64,000 nucleotides of DNA from Trifolium pratense (lineage: Eukaryota > Streptophyta > Magnoliopsida > Fabales > Fabaceae), in contig NC_060063.1 in NCBI RefSeq assembly GCF_020283565.1, forward strand, positions 1 through 64,000, written 5' to 3'. The notes beneath the pieces are model-generated. The model did not search any database and had not been told where the DNA came from. It saw only the letters and a program-made list of their open reading frames with translations. Below, in pieces: positions 25,601-38,817 of this stretch; positions within the stretch are counted from its first letter, which is position 1, and the number at the start of each line of letters is the position of its first letter. Position numbers and translations under genes: made by a program.

Positions 25601-28600
25601 AAATATTTTGAGTTATTTACCTGTAAGCATTTATTTTTTAGAGTTTTAATATTTAGAAATAGGAGAAAAATTTTGATTCAAATATTTAAAATTTCAAAAC
25701 TTTAGACTTAAAATAGTCTTTTTTTATCGAAACATTTTGAGGTGGTAACCTTTGTGTATAAAATTTTCAAAGTTCATATTTTATATGTCCCTTTAATGGA
25801 TTTTCCGCCAATTATAAGCATTTTATTTAAGAAAACGAGGTTATTAATTTCCAATGTCAGTTAAAACTATAGGAATGAAACTTTATTGAGGTTAGGGTTT
25901 ATGGGTAGTATATGAGGGAACACCGTGTAACTTCTTGCATTTTCGGTCAATTATACCAATTTCCAATATCACTTAAAACATAAGAAATCAAAACTTTTTT
26001 GGTTACTTACCTCAATTTTAATTTCGAGTTAGAACTTAAATTTTTAATCAAGTTTTATGATATGTTGCTAAATTTTTTAACGTTTTCAAACTTGCGTCAA
26101 TATATTTTTAAGATTTTTGATGTGTGCTTATTATTTTTCAAAACATACAACTATATCCCTCATTTTTCAAATATTTTGAGTTATTTTCGTGAAAGTTTAC
26201 AACATGCATGAAGTTACACTTTATTCATTTATATACTACCTATAAGCATTTATTTGAGAGTTTTAATATTTAGAAATATAAGAAAAATTTTGTGTTTGTA
26301 AGAATTTGGTTTCAAATCTTTAAAAGTTCAAAACTTTAGATTTAAAATAGTCTTTTTTATTGAAACATTTTAAGGTGGTAACCTTTGTGTTTAAAATTTT
26401 CAAAGTTCATATTTTATATGTCCACCTTTGTGTATCAAACTTTTCACCGTTTATATTTCATATGTCTCTTTAATGGATTTTTCGCCAATTATAAGCATTT
26501 TATTTAAGAAAACGAGGTTATTAGTTTTCAATGTCACTTAAAACTATAGAAATCAAACTTTTTTGAGGTTAGACATTATGGATAGTATATGAGTGATCAC
26601 CGTGTAACTTCTTGCATTTTTGGTCAATTATACCAATTTCAATTAATTGTTTTTTTGAATTTCCAATATCACTTAAAACATAAGAAATCAAAACTTCTTT
26701 GGTAACTTACCACAATTTAAATTTCAAGTTAGAACTTAAAATCTTTTTCTAGTTTTATGATATGTTGCTCAATTTTTTCCCGTTTTCAAATTTGCATCAA
26801 TATGATTTTAAAAAATTAGATGTGTGCGTAATAGATTTCAAAACTTCCAACTAGATCCCTCATTTTAAAACTTTTTGAGTTATTTTCGTGAAAGTTTACA
26901 ACATGCATGAAGTTACACTTTATTCATACATATATTACCTGTAAGCATTTATTTTTTAGAGTTTTAATATTTAGAAATAGGAGAAAAATTTTGATTCAAA
27001 TATTTAAAATTTCAAAACTTTAGACTTAAAATAGTCTTTTTTTATCGAAACATTTTGAGGTGGTAACCTTTGTGTATAAAATTTTCAAAGTTCATATTTT
27101 ATATGTCCACCTTTGTGTATCAAACTTTTCAAAGTTTATATTTTATATGTCCCTTTAATGGATTTTCCGCCAATTATAAGCATTTTATTTAAGAAAACGA
27201 GGTTATTAATTTCTAATGTCAGTTAAAACTATAGGAATGAAACTTTATTGAGGTTAGGGATTATGGGTAGTATATGAGGTAACACCGTGTAACTTCTTGC
27301 ATTTTCGGTCAATTATACCAATTTCCAATATCACTTAAAACATAAGAAATCAAAACTTTTTTGGTTACTTACCTCAATTTTAATTTCGAGTTAGAACTTA
27401 AATTTTTTTTCAAGTTTTATGATATGTTGCTAAATTTTTTAACGTTTTCAAACTTGCGTCAATATATTTTTAAGATTTTTGATGTGTGCTTATTATTTTT
27501 CAAAACATACAACTATATCCCTCATTTTTCAAATATTTTGAGTTATTTTCGTGAAAGTTTACAACATGCATGAAGTTACACTTTATTCATTTATATACTA
27601 CCTATAAGCATTTATTTTTGAGAGTTTTAATATTTAGAAATATAAGAAAAATTTTGTGTTTGTAAGAATTTGGTTTCAAATCTTTAAAAGTTCAAAACTT
27701 TAGATTTAAAATAGTCTTTTTTATCGAAACAGTTTAAGGTGGTAACCTTTGTGTTTAAAATTTTCAAAGTTCATATTTTATATGTCCACCTTTGTGTATC
27801 AAACTTTTCACCGTTTATATTTCATATGTCCCTTTAATGGATTTTTCGCCAATTATAAGCATTTTATTTAAGAAAACGAGGTTATTAATTTTCAATGTCA
27901 CTTAAAACTATAGAAATCAAACTTTTTTGAGGTTAGACATTATGGATAGTATATGAGTGAACACCGTGTAACTTCTTGCATTTTTGGTCAATTATACCAA
28001 TTTCAATTAATTGTTTTTTTGAATTTCCAATATCACTTAAAACATAAGAAATCAAAACTTTTTTGGTAACTTACCACAATTTAAATTTCAAGTTAGAACT
28101 TAAAATCTTTTTCTAGTTTTATGATATGTTGCTCAATTTTTTCCCGTTTTCAAATTTGCATCAATATGATTTTAAAAAATTAGATGTGTGCGTAATAGAT
28201 TTCAAAACTTCCAACTAGATCCCTCATTTTTAAAACTTTTTGACTTATTTTCGTGAAAGTTTACAACATGCATGAAGTTACACTTTATTGATACATATAT
28301 TACCTATAAGCATTTATTTTTTAGAGTTTTAATATTTAGAAATAGGAGAAAAATTTTGATTCAAATATTTAAAATTTCAAAACTTTAGACTTAAAATAGT
28401 CTTTTTTTATCGAAACATTTTGAGGTGGTAACCTTTGTGTATAAAATTTTCAAAGTTCATATTTTATATGTCCACCTTTGTGTATCAAACTTTTCAAAGT
28501 TTATATTTTATATGTCCCTTTAATGGATTTTCCGCCAATTATAAGCATTTTATTTAAGAAAACGAGGTTATTAATTTCTAATGTCAGTTAAAACTATAGG

Positions 28601-28687
28601 AATGAAACTTTATTGAGGTTAGGGATTATGGGTAGTATATGAGGTAACACCGTGTAACTTCTTGCATTTTCGGTCAATTATACCAAT
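24691..28687 (+). repeat. 3,997-bp six-monomer higher-order unit, copy 1
   Basis: Monomer spacings 635, 633, 685, 679, 686, 679 sum to 3,997 bp. Frames at 24729, 25431, 25999 and 27361 have identical translations 3,997 bp later. It overlaps the end of the 4,830-bp unit, so the two amplification events are staggered. Confidence 0.75.
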
Positions 28688-31600
28688 TTCCAATATCACT
28701 TAAAACATAAGAAATCAAAACTTTTTTGGTTACTTACCTCAATTTTAATTTCGAGTTAGAACTTAAATTTTTTTTCAAGTTTTATGATATGTTGCTAAAT
28801 TTTTTAACGTTTTCAAACTTGCGTCAATATATTTTTAAGATTTTTGATGTGTGCTTATTATTTTTCAAAACATACAACTATATCCCTCATTTTTCAAATA
28901 TTTTGAGTTATTTTCGTGAAAGTTTACAACATGCATGAAGTTACACTTTATTCATTTATATACTACCTATAAGCATTTATTTTTGAGAGTTTTAATATTT
29001 AGAAATATAAGAAAAATTTTGTGTTTGTAAGAATTTGGTTTCAAATCTTTAAAAGTTCAAAACTTTAGATTTAAAATAGTCTTTTTTATCGAAACATTTT
29101 AAGGTGGTAACCTTTGTGTATAAAATTTTCAAAGTTCATATTTTATATGTCCACCTTTGTATATCAAAATTTTCAACGTTTATATTTTATATGTCCCTTT
29201 AATGGATTTTCCGTCAATTATAAGCATTTTATTTAAGAAAACGAGGTTATGAATTTTCAATGTCACTTAAAACTATAGAAATGAAACTTTTTTGAGGTTA
29301 GGCATTATGGATAGTATATGAATGAACACCGTGTAACTTCTTGCATTTTCGGTCAATTATACCAATTTCTATAAATTTTTTTTGAGAATTTCCAATATCA
29401 CTTAAAACATAAGAAATCAAAACTTTTTTGGTTACTTACCTCAATTTTAATTTCGAGTTAGAACTTAAATTTTTTTTCAAGTTTTATGATATGTTGCTAA
29501 ATTTTTTAACGTTTTCAAACTTGCGTCAATATATTTTTAAGATTTTTGATGTGTGCTTATTATTTTTCAAAACATACAACTATATCCCTCATTTTTCAAA
29601 TATTTTGAGTTATTTACCTGTAAGCATTTATTTTTTAGAGTTTTAATATTTAGAAATAGGAGAAAAATTTTGATTCAAATATTTAAAATTTCAAAACTTT
29701 AGACTTAAAATAGTCTTTTTTTATCGAAACATTTTGAGGTGGTAACCTTTGTGTATAAAATTTTCAAAGTTCATATTTTATATGTCCCTTTAATGGATTT
29801 TCCGCCAATTATAAGCATTTTATTTAAGAAAACGAGGTTATTAATTTCCAATGTCAGTTAAAACTATAGGAATGAAACTTTATTGAGGTTAGGGTTTATG
29901 GGTAGTATATGAGGGAACACCGTGTAACTTCTTGCATTTTCGGTCAATTATACCAATTTCCAATATCACTTAAAACATAAGAAATCAAAACTTTTTTGGT
30001 TACTTACCTCAATTTTAATTTCGAGTTAGAACTTAAATTTTTAATCAAGTTTTATGATATGTTGCTAAATTTTTTAACGTTTTCAAACTTGCGTCAATAT
30101 ATTTTTAAGATTTTTGATGTGTGCTTATTATTTTTCAAAACATACAACTATATCCCTCATTTTTCAAATATTTTGAGTTATTTTCGTGAAAGTTTACAAC
30201 ATGCATGAAGTTACACTTTATTCATTTATATACTACCTATAAGCATTTATTTGAGAGTTTTAATATTTAGAAATATAAGAAAAATTTTGTGTTTGTAAGA
30301 ATTTGGTTTCAAATCTTTAAAAGTTCAAAACTTTAGATTTAAAATAGTCTTTTTTATTGAAACATTTTAAGGTGGTAACCTTTGTGTTTAAAATTTTCAA
30401 AGTTCATATTTTATATGTCCACCTTTGTGTATCAAACTTTTCACCGTTTATATTTCATATGTCTCTTTAATGGATTTTTCGCCAATTATAAGCATTTTAT
30501 TTAAGAAAACGAGGTTATTAGTTTTCAATGTCACTTAAAACTATAGAAATCAAACTTTTTTGAGGTTAGACATTATGGATAGTATATGAGTGATCACCGT
30601 GTAACTTCTTGCATTTTTGGTCAATTATACCAATTTCAATTAATTGTTTTTTTGAATTTCCAATATCACTTAAAACATAAGAAATCAAAACTTCTTTGGT
30701 AACTTACCACAATTTAAATTTCAAGTTAGAACTTAAAATCTTTTTCTAGTTTTATGATATGTTGCTCAATTTTTTCCCGTTTTCAAATTTGCAACAATAT
30801 GATTTTAAAAAATTAGATGTGTGCGTAATAGATTTCAAAACTTCCAACTAGATCCCTCATTTTAAAACTTTTTGAGTTATTTTCGTGAAAGTTTACAACA
30901 TGCATGAAGTTACACTTTATTCATACATATATTACCTGTAAGCATTTATTTTTTAGAGTTTTAATATTTAGAAATAGGAGAAAAATTTTGATTCAAATAT
31001 TTAAAATTTCAAAACTTTAGACTTAAAATAGTCTTTTTTTATCGAAACATTTTGAGGTGGTAACCTTTGTGTATAAAATTTTCAAAGTTCATATTTTATA
31101 TGTCCACCTTTGTGTATCAAACTTTTCAAAGTTTATATTTTATATGTCCCTTTAATGGATTTTCCGCCAATTATAAGCATTTTATTTAAGAAAACGAGGT
31201 TATTAATTTCTAATGTCAGTTAAAACTATAGGAATGAAACTTTATTGAGGTTAGGGATTATGGGTAGTATATGAGGTAACACCGTGTAACTTCTTGCATT
31301 TTCGGTCAATTATACCAATTTCCAATATCACTTAAAACATAAGAAATCAAAACTTTTTTGGTTACTTACCTCAATTTTAATTTCGAGTTAGAACTTAAAT
31401 TTTTTTTCAAGTTTTATGATATGTTGCTAAATTTTTTAACGTTTTCAAACTTGCGTCAATATATTTTTAAGATTTTTGATGTGTGCTTATTATTTTTCAA
31501 AACATACAACTATATCCCTCATTTTTCAAATATTTTGAGTTATTTTCGTGAAAGTTTACAACATGCATGAAGTTACACTTTATTCATTTATATACTACCT

Positions 31601-32316
31601 ATAAGCATTTATTTTTGAGAGTTTTAATATTTAGAAATATAAGAAAAATTTTGTGTTTGTAAGAATTTGGTTTCAAATCTTTAAAAGTTCAAAACTTTAG
31701 ATTTAAAATAGTCTTTTTTATCGAAACAGTTTAAGGTGGTAACCTTTGTGTTTAAAATTTTCAAAGTTCATATTTTATATGTCCACCTTTGTGTATCAAA
31801 CTTTTCACCGTTTATATTTCATATGTCCCTTTAATGGATTTTTCGCCAATTATAAGCATTTTATTTAAGAAAACGAGGTTATTAATTTTCAATGTCACTT
31901 AAAACTATAGAAATCAAACTTTTTTGAGGTTAGACATTATGGATAGTATATGAGTGAACACCGTGTAACTTCTTGCATTTTTGGTCAATTATACCAATTT
32001 CAATTAATTGTTTTTTTGAATTTCCAATATCACTTAAAACATAAGAAATCAAAACTTTTTTGGTAACTTACCACAATTTAAATTTCAAGTTAGAACTTAA
32101 AATCTTTTTCTAGTTTTATGATATGTTGCTCAATTTTTTCCCGTTTTCAAATTTGCATCAATATGATTTTAAAAAATTAGATGTGTGCGTAATAGATTTC
32201 AAAACTTCCAACTAGATCCCTCATTTTTAAAACTTTTTGACTTATTTTCGTGAAAGTTTACAACATGCATGAAGTTACACTTTATTGATACATATATTAC
32301 CTATAAGCATTTATTT
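28688..32316 (+). repeat. 3,997-bp higher-order unit, copy 2 (incomplete)
   Basis: Matches copy 1 at a constant offset of 3,997 bp until about 32,316, where the copies part (AAAGTTTTAA here against AGAGTTTTAA near 28,320). One substitution seen between the copies is GCAACAATATG near 30,792 against GCATCAATATG near 26,795. Near identity implies recent amplification. Confidence 0.75.
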
Positions 32317-35300
32317 TTTAAAGTTTTAATATTTAGAAATAGGAGAAAAATTTTGTGTTTGTTAGAATTTTGATTCAAATATTTAAAAGTTCAAAACTTT
32401 AGACTTAAAATAGTCTTTTTTTATCGAAACATTTTGAGTTGGTAACCTTTGTGTTTAAAATTTTCAAAGTTCATATTTTATATGTCCACCTTTGTGTTTC
32501 AATTTTTCAACGTTTATATTTTATATGTCCCTTTAATGGATTTTCCGCCAATTATAAGCATTTTATTTAAGAAAACGAGGTTATTAATTTCCAATGTCAT
32601 TTAAAACTATAGGAATGAAACTTTTTTGAGGTTAGGGATTTTGGGTAGTATATGCGGGAACACCGTGTAACTTCTTGCATTTTCGGTCAATTATACCAAT
32701 TTCAATTAATTGTTTTTTTGAATTTCCAATATCACTTAAAACATAAGAAATCAAAACTTTTTTGGTAACTTACCACAATTTAAATTTCAAGTTAGAACTT
32801 AAAATCTTTTCCTAGTTTTATGATATGTTGCTCAATTTTTTCCCGTTTTCAAATTTGCATCAATATGATTTTAAAAAATTAGATGTGTGCGTAATAGATT
32901 TCAAAACTTCCAACTAGATCCCTCATTTTAAAACTTTTTGAGTTATTTTCGTGAAAGTTTACAACATGCATGAAGTTACACTTTATTCATACATATATTA
33001 CCTGTAAGCATTTATTTTTTAGAGTTTTAATATTTAGAAATAGGAGAAAAATTTTGATTCAAATATTTAAAATTTCAAAACTTTAGACTTAAAATAGTAT
33101 TTTTTTATCGAAACATTTTGAGGTGGTAACCTTTGTGTATAAAATTTTCAAAGTTCATATTTTATATGTCCACCTTTGTGTATCAAACTTTTCAAAGTTT
33201 ATATTTTATATGTCCCTTTAATGGATTTTCCGCCAATTATAAGCATTTTATTTAAGAAAGCGAGGTTATTAATTTCCAATGTCAGTTAAAACTATAGGAA
33301 TGAAACTTTATTGAGGTTAGGGATTATGGGTAGTATATGAGGGAACACCGTGTAACTTCTTGCATTTTCGGTCAATTATACCAATTTCAATTAAATTGTT
33401 TTGAGAATTTCCAATATCACTTAAAACATAAGAAATCAAAACTTTTTTGGTTACTTACCTCAATTTGAATTTCGAGTTAGAACTTCAAATCTTTTTCAAG
33501 TTTTATGATAAGTTGCTAAATTTTTTAACGTTTTCAAACTTGCTTCAATATATTTTTAAAAATTTTGATGTGTTCATATTAGTTTTCAAAACATACAACT
33601 ATATCCCTCATTTTTCAAATATTTTGAGTTATTTTCGTGAAAGTTTACAACATGCATGAAGTTACACTTTATTCATTTATATACTACCTATAAGCATTTA
33701 TTTTTGAGAGTTTTAATATTTAGAAATATAAGAAAAATTTTGTGTTTGTAAGAATTTGGTTTCAAATCTTTAAAAGTTCAAAACTTTAGATTTAAAATAG
33801 TCTTTTTTATCGAAACATTTTAAGGTGGTAACCTTTGTGTTTAAAATTTTCAAAGTTCATATTTTATATGTCCACCTTTGTGTATCAAACTTTTCAACGT
33901 TTATATTTCATATGTCCCTTTAATGGATTTTTCGCCAATTATAAGCATTTTATTTAAGAAAACGAGGTTATTAATTTTCAATTTCACTTAAAACTATAGA
34001 AATCAAACTTTTTTGAGGTTAGACATTATGGATAGTATATGAGTGAACACCGTGTAACTTCTTGCATTTTCGGTCAATTATACCAATTTCAATTAATTGT
34101 TCTTTTGAATTTCCAATATCACTTAAAACATAAGAAATCAAAACTTTTTTGGTTACTTACCACAATTTAAATTTAAAGTTAGAACTTAAAATCTTTTTCT
34201 AGTTTTATGATATGTTGCTCAATTTTTTCCCGTTTTCAAATTTGCATCAATATGTTTTTAAAAAATTAGATGTGTGCGTAATAGATTTCAAAACTTCCAA
34301 CTAGATCCCTCAGTTTTAAAACTTTTTGAGTTATTTTCGTGAAAGTTTACAACATGCTTGCAGTTACACTTTAATCATACATATATTACGTATAAGCATT
34401 TATTTTTTAGAGTTTTAATATTTAGAGATAGGAGAAAAATTGTGTTTGTTAGAATTTTGATTCAAATATTTAAAAGTTCAATACTTTAGACTTAAAGTAG
34501 TCTTTTTTTATCGAAACATTTTGAGGTGGTAACCTTTGTGTAAAAAATTTTCAAAGTTCATATTTTATATGTCCACCTTTGTGTATCAAACTTTTCAACG
34601 TTTATATTTTATATGTCCCTTTAATGGATTTTCCGCCAATTATAACCATTTTATTTAAGAAAACGAGGTTATTAATTTCCAATGTCACTTAAAACTATAG
34701 GAATGAAACTTTTTTGAGGTTAGGCATTATGGATAGTATATGAGAGAACACCGTGTAACTTCTTGCATTTTCGGTCAATTATACTGATTTCATTTAAATT
34801 TTTTTGAGACTTTCCAATATCACTTAAAACATAAGAAATCAAAACTTTTTTCGTTACTTTCCACAATTTGAGTTTCGAGTTAGAACTTAAAATCTTTTTC
34901 AAGTTTTATGATATGTTGCTAAATTTATTAACGTTTTCAAACTTCCGTCAATATATTTTTAAAAAATTTTATGTGTGCATATTACTTTTCAAAACTTACA
35001 ACTATATCCCTCATTTTTCAAAAATTTTGAGATATTTTCGTGAAAGTTTACAACATGCATGAAGTTACACTTTATTCATTCATATACTACCTATAAGCAT
35101 TTATTTTTGAGAGTTTTAATATTTAGAAATAGAAGAAAATTTTTGTGTTTGTTAGAATTTTGATTCAAATATTTAAAATTTCAAAACTTTAGACTTAAAA
35201 TAGTCTTTTTTTATCGAAACATTTTGAGGTTGTAACCTTTGTGTATAAAATTTTCAAAGTTCATATTTTATATGTCCACCTTTGTGTATCAAACTTTTCA

Positions 35301-35688
35301 AAGTTTATATTTTATATGTCCCTTTAATGGATTTTCTGTCAATTATAAGCATTTTATTTAAGAAAACGAGGTTATGAATTTTCAATGTCACTTAAAACTA
35401 TAGAAATGAAACTTTTTTGAGGTTTGGCATTATGGATAGTATATGAGTGAACACCGTGTAACTTCTTGCATTTTCGGTCAATTATACCAATTTCAATTAA
35501 ATTTTTTTGGTAGTAATATATCAAACTTTTTTGGTTACTTAAAGACAATTTGAATTTGGAGTTAGAACTTATAATCTTTTTAAAATTTTATAATATGTTG
35601 CTCAATTTTTTCACATTTTTCAAATTTGCATCAATATATATTTTTAAAGATATATATATATGTTTGTGTTTTAGTCTTCAAAAACTAA

Positions 35689-36807
35689 TAATTTATAGCT
35701 AATAACTGATAGTTTATAGCTGAAAAACTAATAATAGTCCTAATTAGGTGCTATTATTATATGTAATGGAAGGATGAATGAAATAAGCATGAGAAATATT
35801 ATTCATAACTTTTTGTTTTGTTAGGAGATCCTCTCGTTGAAGGAGTTTATTTTTATTTTTTGCAAAGGCCTTTCATGTTCAATCTAAACTGTCCAAATTA
35901 AAAGGCATGAAACTATACTCCTATATCATTTTGATTATGAAGAAAATAACAATGCATAAGTTGCATAACTTACATTCAAAAAAAAAAAAAGTTGCACAAC
36001 TTTGAATAATGAATAATAACAAAAAAAATAATCAAATTCAAAGGAATAATCAGATCAAGATAACATACATCATCTATAGCTTTGATATCATCCATGGATT
36101 TGAGTGTTGGATCAGATAGTTCCTCAATAGATGCCATATATATATTCAATTTCTTAATCTCTATTAGATAGGTATATATCTATAGATATTGGCCTCTTCT
36201 ACTAAATGGAAGAAAGCACTACTTTCTCTCTTGCTACCTCACTCTTTTCATCTCATGTAGTAGTCTTCATCTTTTATAGTGCATTAATATTATTAATTGA
36301 ACTTTCCTTATTCGTCCTTAATTTAAATTCACTCTCCAACTTGGTTTCACCATTTATGGAAATGTTTGGTTTAAACTTTTATTGCAACATAATTATATTG
36401 GTTGAAACGAGAGGGATGTTTCATAGTAGCTCTTAATTTCTTTTTTTTGCCGCGTATATTAAGAAAAAAATAATATCTAGTTCACTCTTTTTTTTAATAA
36501 TAGATAATAGATCGTAGATAGGTTCAAAATTTTCACCGTAATTTAATAGTAAATAGAAAATGAATTGTCTCATTTTAATCAAAGAACAGTGACCTCATGC
36601 TTAAGTAGGCATAGTGGTGTGGTGGTGTTGGATTGGTCGGTGAAAATTCTTTGTTATAAAGTTAGGGAGTCGAGAAGTGCTTCTAAACGGAAAGAAAAGA
36701 TGTGAGAAGTCAAATTTATAGCAATTGATAAATATTGTGCGTGATGTCGTGCAAATATGCATTATTTTCAGTGAAGTGTAAAAAAATGCATGATTTTAAA
36801 TAGTATT
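35689..36807. other. 1.1-kb insertion of unknown type in a diverged monomer
   Basis: Monomer sequence stops after TGTTTTAGTCTTCAAAAA and resumes at ATCCCTCATTTTT. The insert has no LTR or terminal inverted repeat that I can see. It contains A/T-rich runs, near-repeats of TTTATAGCTAATAACT, and a possible first exon (separate entry). The open frame at 36206-36436 begins in what looks like the promoter or leader of that exon on the other strand and has no recognisable domain. Confidence 0.5.
36069..36137 (-). CDS. Possible first coding exon of an unrecognised gene or gene fragment
   Basis: On the minus strand an ATG at 36137 opens 23 codons reading MASIEELSDPTLKSMDDIKA and then IDD. The next bases are GTATGTTATC, a good plant splice donor in phase 0. 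Upstream on the same strand are TATA-like runs (36,140-36,190). Codon use and the acidic N-terminus look protein-like, but I do not recognise the family. No second exon is evident before the monomer resumes, so this may be a captured promoter plus exon. Confidence 0.25.
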
Positions 36808-37909
36808 TCATCCCTCATTTTTCATCCCTCATTTTTAAATTTTTTTTTGTTCTTTTCGTAAATGTTTTATAACATGCTCGAAGTTACACTGTATTCATAT
36901 ACTACCTATAAGCTTTTATTTTTTGGGAGTTTTAATATTTAGAAATGGTAGAAATATTTTGAGTTTGTAACAATTTGGATTCAAATCTTTAAAAGTTCAA
37001 AACATTTATTTTAAAAGTTTTTTCAAAGTTGGAAACCTTTCTCTAAAAAATTTCAAAGTTCATTTTTTATATGTCCACCTTTGTGTATCAAACTTTTCAA
37101 AGTTCATATTTTTTATGTCCCTTTAATTTAATTTTTCGTCCATTATACCAATTTTATTTAAGAAAATTGGGTTTGGAATTTCCAATATCACTTGAAACCT
37201 AAGAAACCAAACTTTTTTGAGTTTAGGGATTTTGGGTAGTATATGAACGAATACCGGATAACTTCTTGTGTTTTCTGTCAATTATACCAATTTTAATTAA
37301 ACTTTTTTGGTAGTAATATATCAAACTTTTTTGGTTACTTAAAGACAATTTGAATTTGGAGTTAGAACTTATAATCTTTTTAAAATTTTATAATATGTTG
37401 CTCAATTTTTTCAAGTTTTTCAAATTTGCATCAATATATATTTTTAAAGATTTAGATGTGTGTGTTTTAGTCTTAAAAAATTACACCTAGATCCCTCATT
37501 TTTCAAACTTTTTGAGTTAGTTTTGTACAAGTTTTATAACATACTCGAAGTTACACCGTATTCATTCATATACTACCTATAAGCATTTATTTTTTGAGTC
37601 TTAATATTTAGAAATAGTATAAATGTTTTGAGTGATTCAAATCTTTAAAAGTTCAAAACATTGGATTTAGGAGTTTTTTTTTTTTTTTATCGAAACATTT
37701 TGAGTTGGAAACCTTTCTCTAAAAAAATTTCACAATTCATATTTTACTTGTCCACCTTTGTGTATCAAACTTTTCAAAGTTCATATTTTTTATGTCCCTT
37801 TAATGGATTTTCCATCAATTATACCAATTTTATTTAAGAAAATGAGGTTAGGAATTTCCAATATCACTAGAAATGAGGGAGCAAATTTAGATGTGTGCGT
37901 ATTAGTTTT

Positions 37910-38340
37910 ATAAATGATTGTCACTTTGCTCCCTATTGAACTAACATTGTTCCCTTGTTGTTTGATGCATAATACACATTCAACTCGTTTATGAGTGATG
38001 GAACTGGGATGGGTGTCATCATGAGATAAAACAACTCCAATGGCGACTACAAAAGCATCCGTCTCAACAATAAAGGCTTTAGAGAAATTTTTGCAAAACA
38101 AACACACATTTGTGTTTTTTTATTTTATTTTTAATTCTGTAAATGCCATAGTGGCCTCTGTACTGCATGTAAACTTATTAGAACGCAACAAATCGGTGAG
38201 AGGAGCGGCGAGAGTGGTCTAATGGCGGACGAATCGCCTATAAAATCTCGTGAAACCTAAAAATCCTCTGAGCGTCGTGACCAAGCGGTACTCTAGTTAG
38301 TCTACTATTGTTTGCACCATATCTAGATGATATTTTAGTG
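37910..38340 (-). pseudogene. Degenerate Ty3/gypsy pol fragment (end of RT and start of RNase H)
   Basis: Read on the minus strand in pieces: VTTLRGFLGFTRFYRRFVRH (end of reverse transcriptase, near 38,280-38,220), a stop, APLTDLLRSNKFTCSTEA (38,195-38,140), then FSKAFIVETDAFVVAIGVVL (38,090-38,030), which is the RNase H start with the catalytic D of the ETDA block. Stops and frameshifts break it. It is of a different Ty3 type from the intact chromovirus. The solo LTR at 38,347 lies directly beside it. Confidence 0.75.
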
Positions 38341-38346
38341 AGAGAG

Positions 38347-38817
38347 TGTTGGGAATTGTCTTGAAAGCGTGGAAAAACACGCAGTAATATATATTTGTCA
38401 CATTTTCTGATATTTGTAAGAGGTTTTTAGAGTTTCTGATATTTGTAACATCTTGGGAAGACTCTAGGGTTGGGGAATCATTCTATCACCTTGGGAAACA
38501 CTTATTGATTAAATCTCTTGGTCACGGGAAGAGATTTGGGAAAAGGATAGAATTAGGGTTAAAGTCTAAATTTTGCAACTCTTTTGTATTAAATCTTGTT
38601 GTAATCAATTTTTCTATCGATAGTGGAACAGAGAGTCTCTCTCCCCCAGAGTAGGTCGGTTTTGACTGAACTGGGTAAACATTTGCTTCGTGTTCTTTAC
38701 AGTTTTATCGTTTATCATTTGATTTGTGATTATTATTGCCGATCTCATTATTTGATTGCTTATTCGATTTGCTCCACACATCAAGATTATCGGTGTGATA
38801 TTAAAGAATTCACAACA
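38347..38817 (+). mobile_element. Solo LTR, 471 bp
   Basis: Starts TGTTGGGAATTGTCTTG and ends GAATTCACAACA. It shares most of its length with the solo LTR at 45,788, including ATCTTGGGAAGACTCTAGGG and CCCCCAGAGTAGGTC. The flanks are GAGAG and GAGAA, a 5-bp duplication with one mismatch. No internal region is present, so it is probably a recombination remnant. Confidence 0.75.

Larger units (their letters stand above)
19660..35512 (+). repeat. AT-rich long-monomer satellite array, part 2
   Basis: Continuation of the same satellite beyond the inserted Ty3 element. Anchors lie at about 20280, 20980, 21683, 22343, 23045, 23748, 24408, 25110, 25745, 26378, 27063, 27742, 28428, 29107, 29742, 30375, 31060, 31739, 32442, 33125, 33828, 34529 and 35232. 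Spacings are 633-703 bp, with 633-686 bp variants dominating 25.1-31.7 kb. From about 33 kb onward the monomers carry more private substitutions, as expected towards an array edge. Confidence 0.95.
35513..37880 (+). repeat. Diverged satellite monomers at the array edge, interrupted
   Basis: Two degenerate monomer stretches (35,513-35,688 and 36,808-37,880). They share variants absent from the main array, for example TTTTTTGGTAGTAATATATC at 35,506 and 37,307 and ACTTAAAGACAATTTGAATT in both. The segment between them, 35,689-36,807, is foreign. Substitutions and indels are far denser than inside the array. Confidence 0.8.

Noticed and set aside
1..35512. CRISPR-like or bacterial array
   Set aside because: Units of about 0.7 kb without short spacers, set in plant retrotransposon context.
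36206..36436. 76-codon ORF MEESTTFSLATSLFSS
   Set aside because: Hydrophobic low-complexity frame in a TATA-rich region, no homology recognised, and opposite the likely leader of a minus-strand exon.
38290..38340. Plus-strand PYLDDILV resembling a reverse transcriptase active site
   Set aside because: The neighbouring RT and RNase H blocks are all readable on the minus strand. The plus-strand match is a short chance reading of the same DNA.
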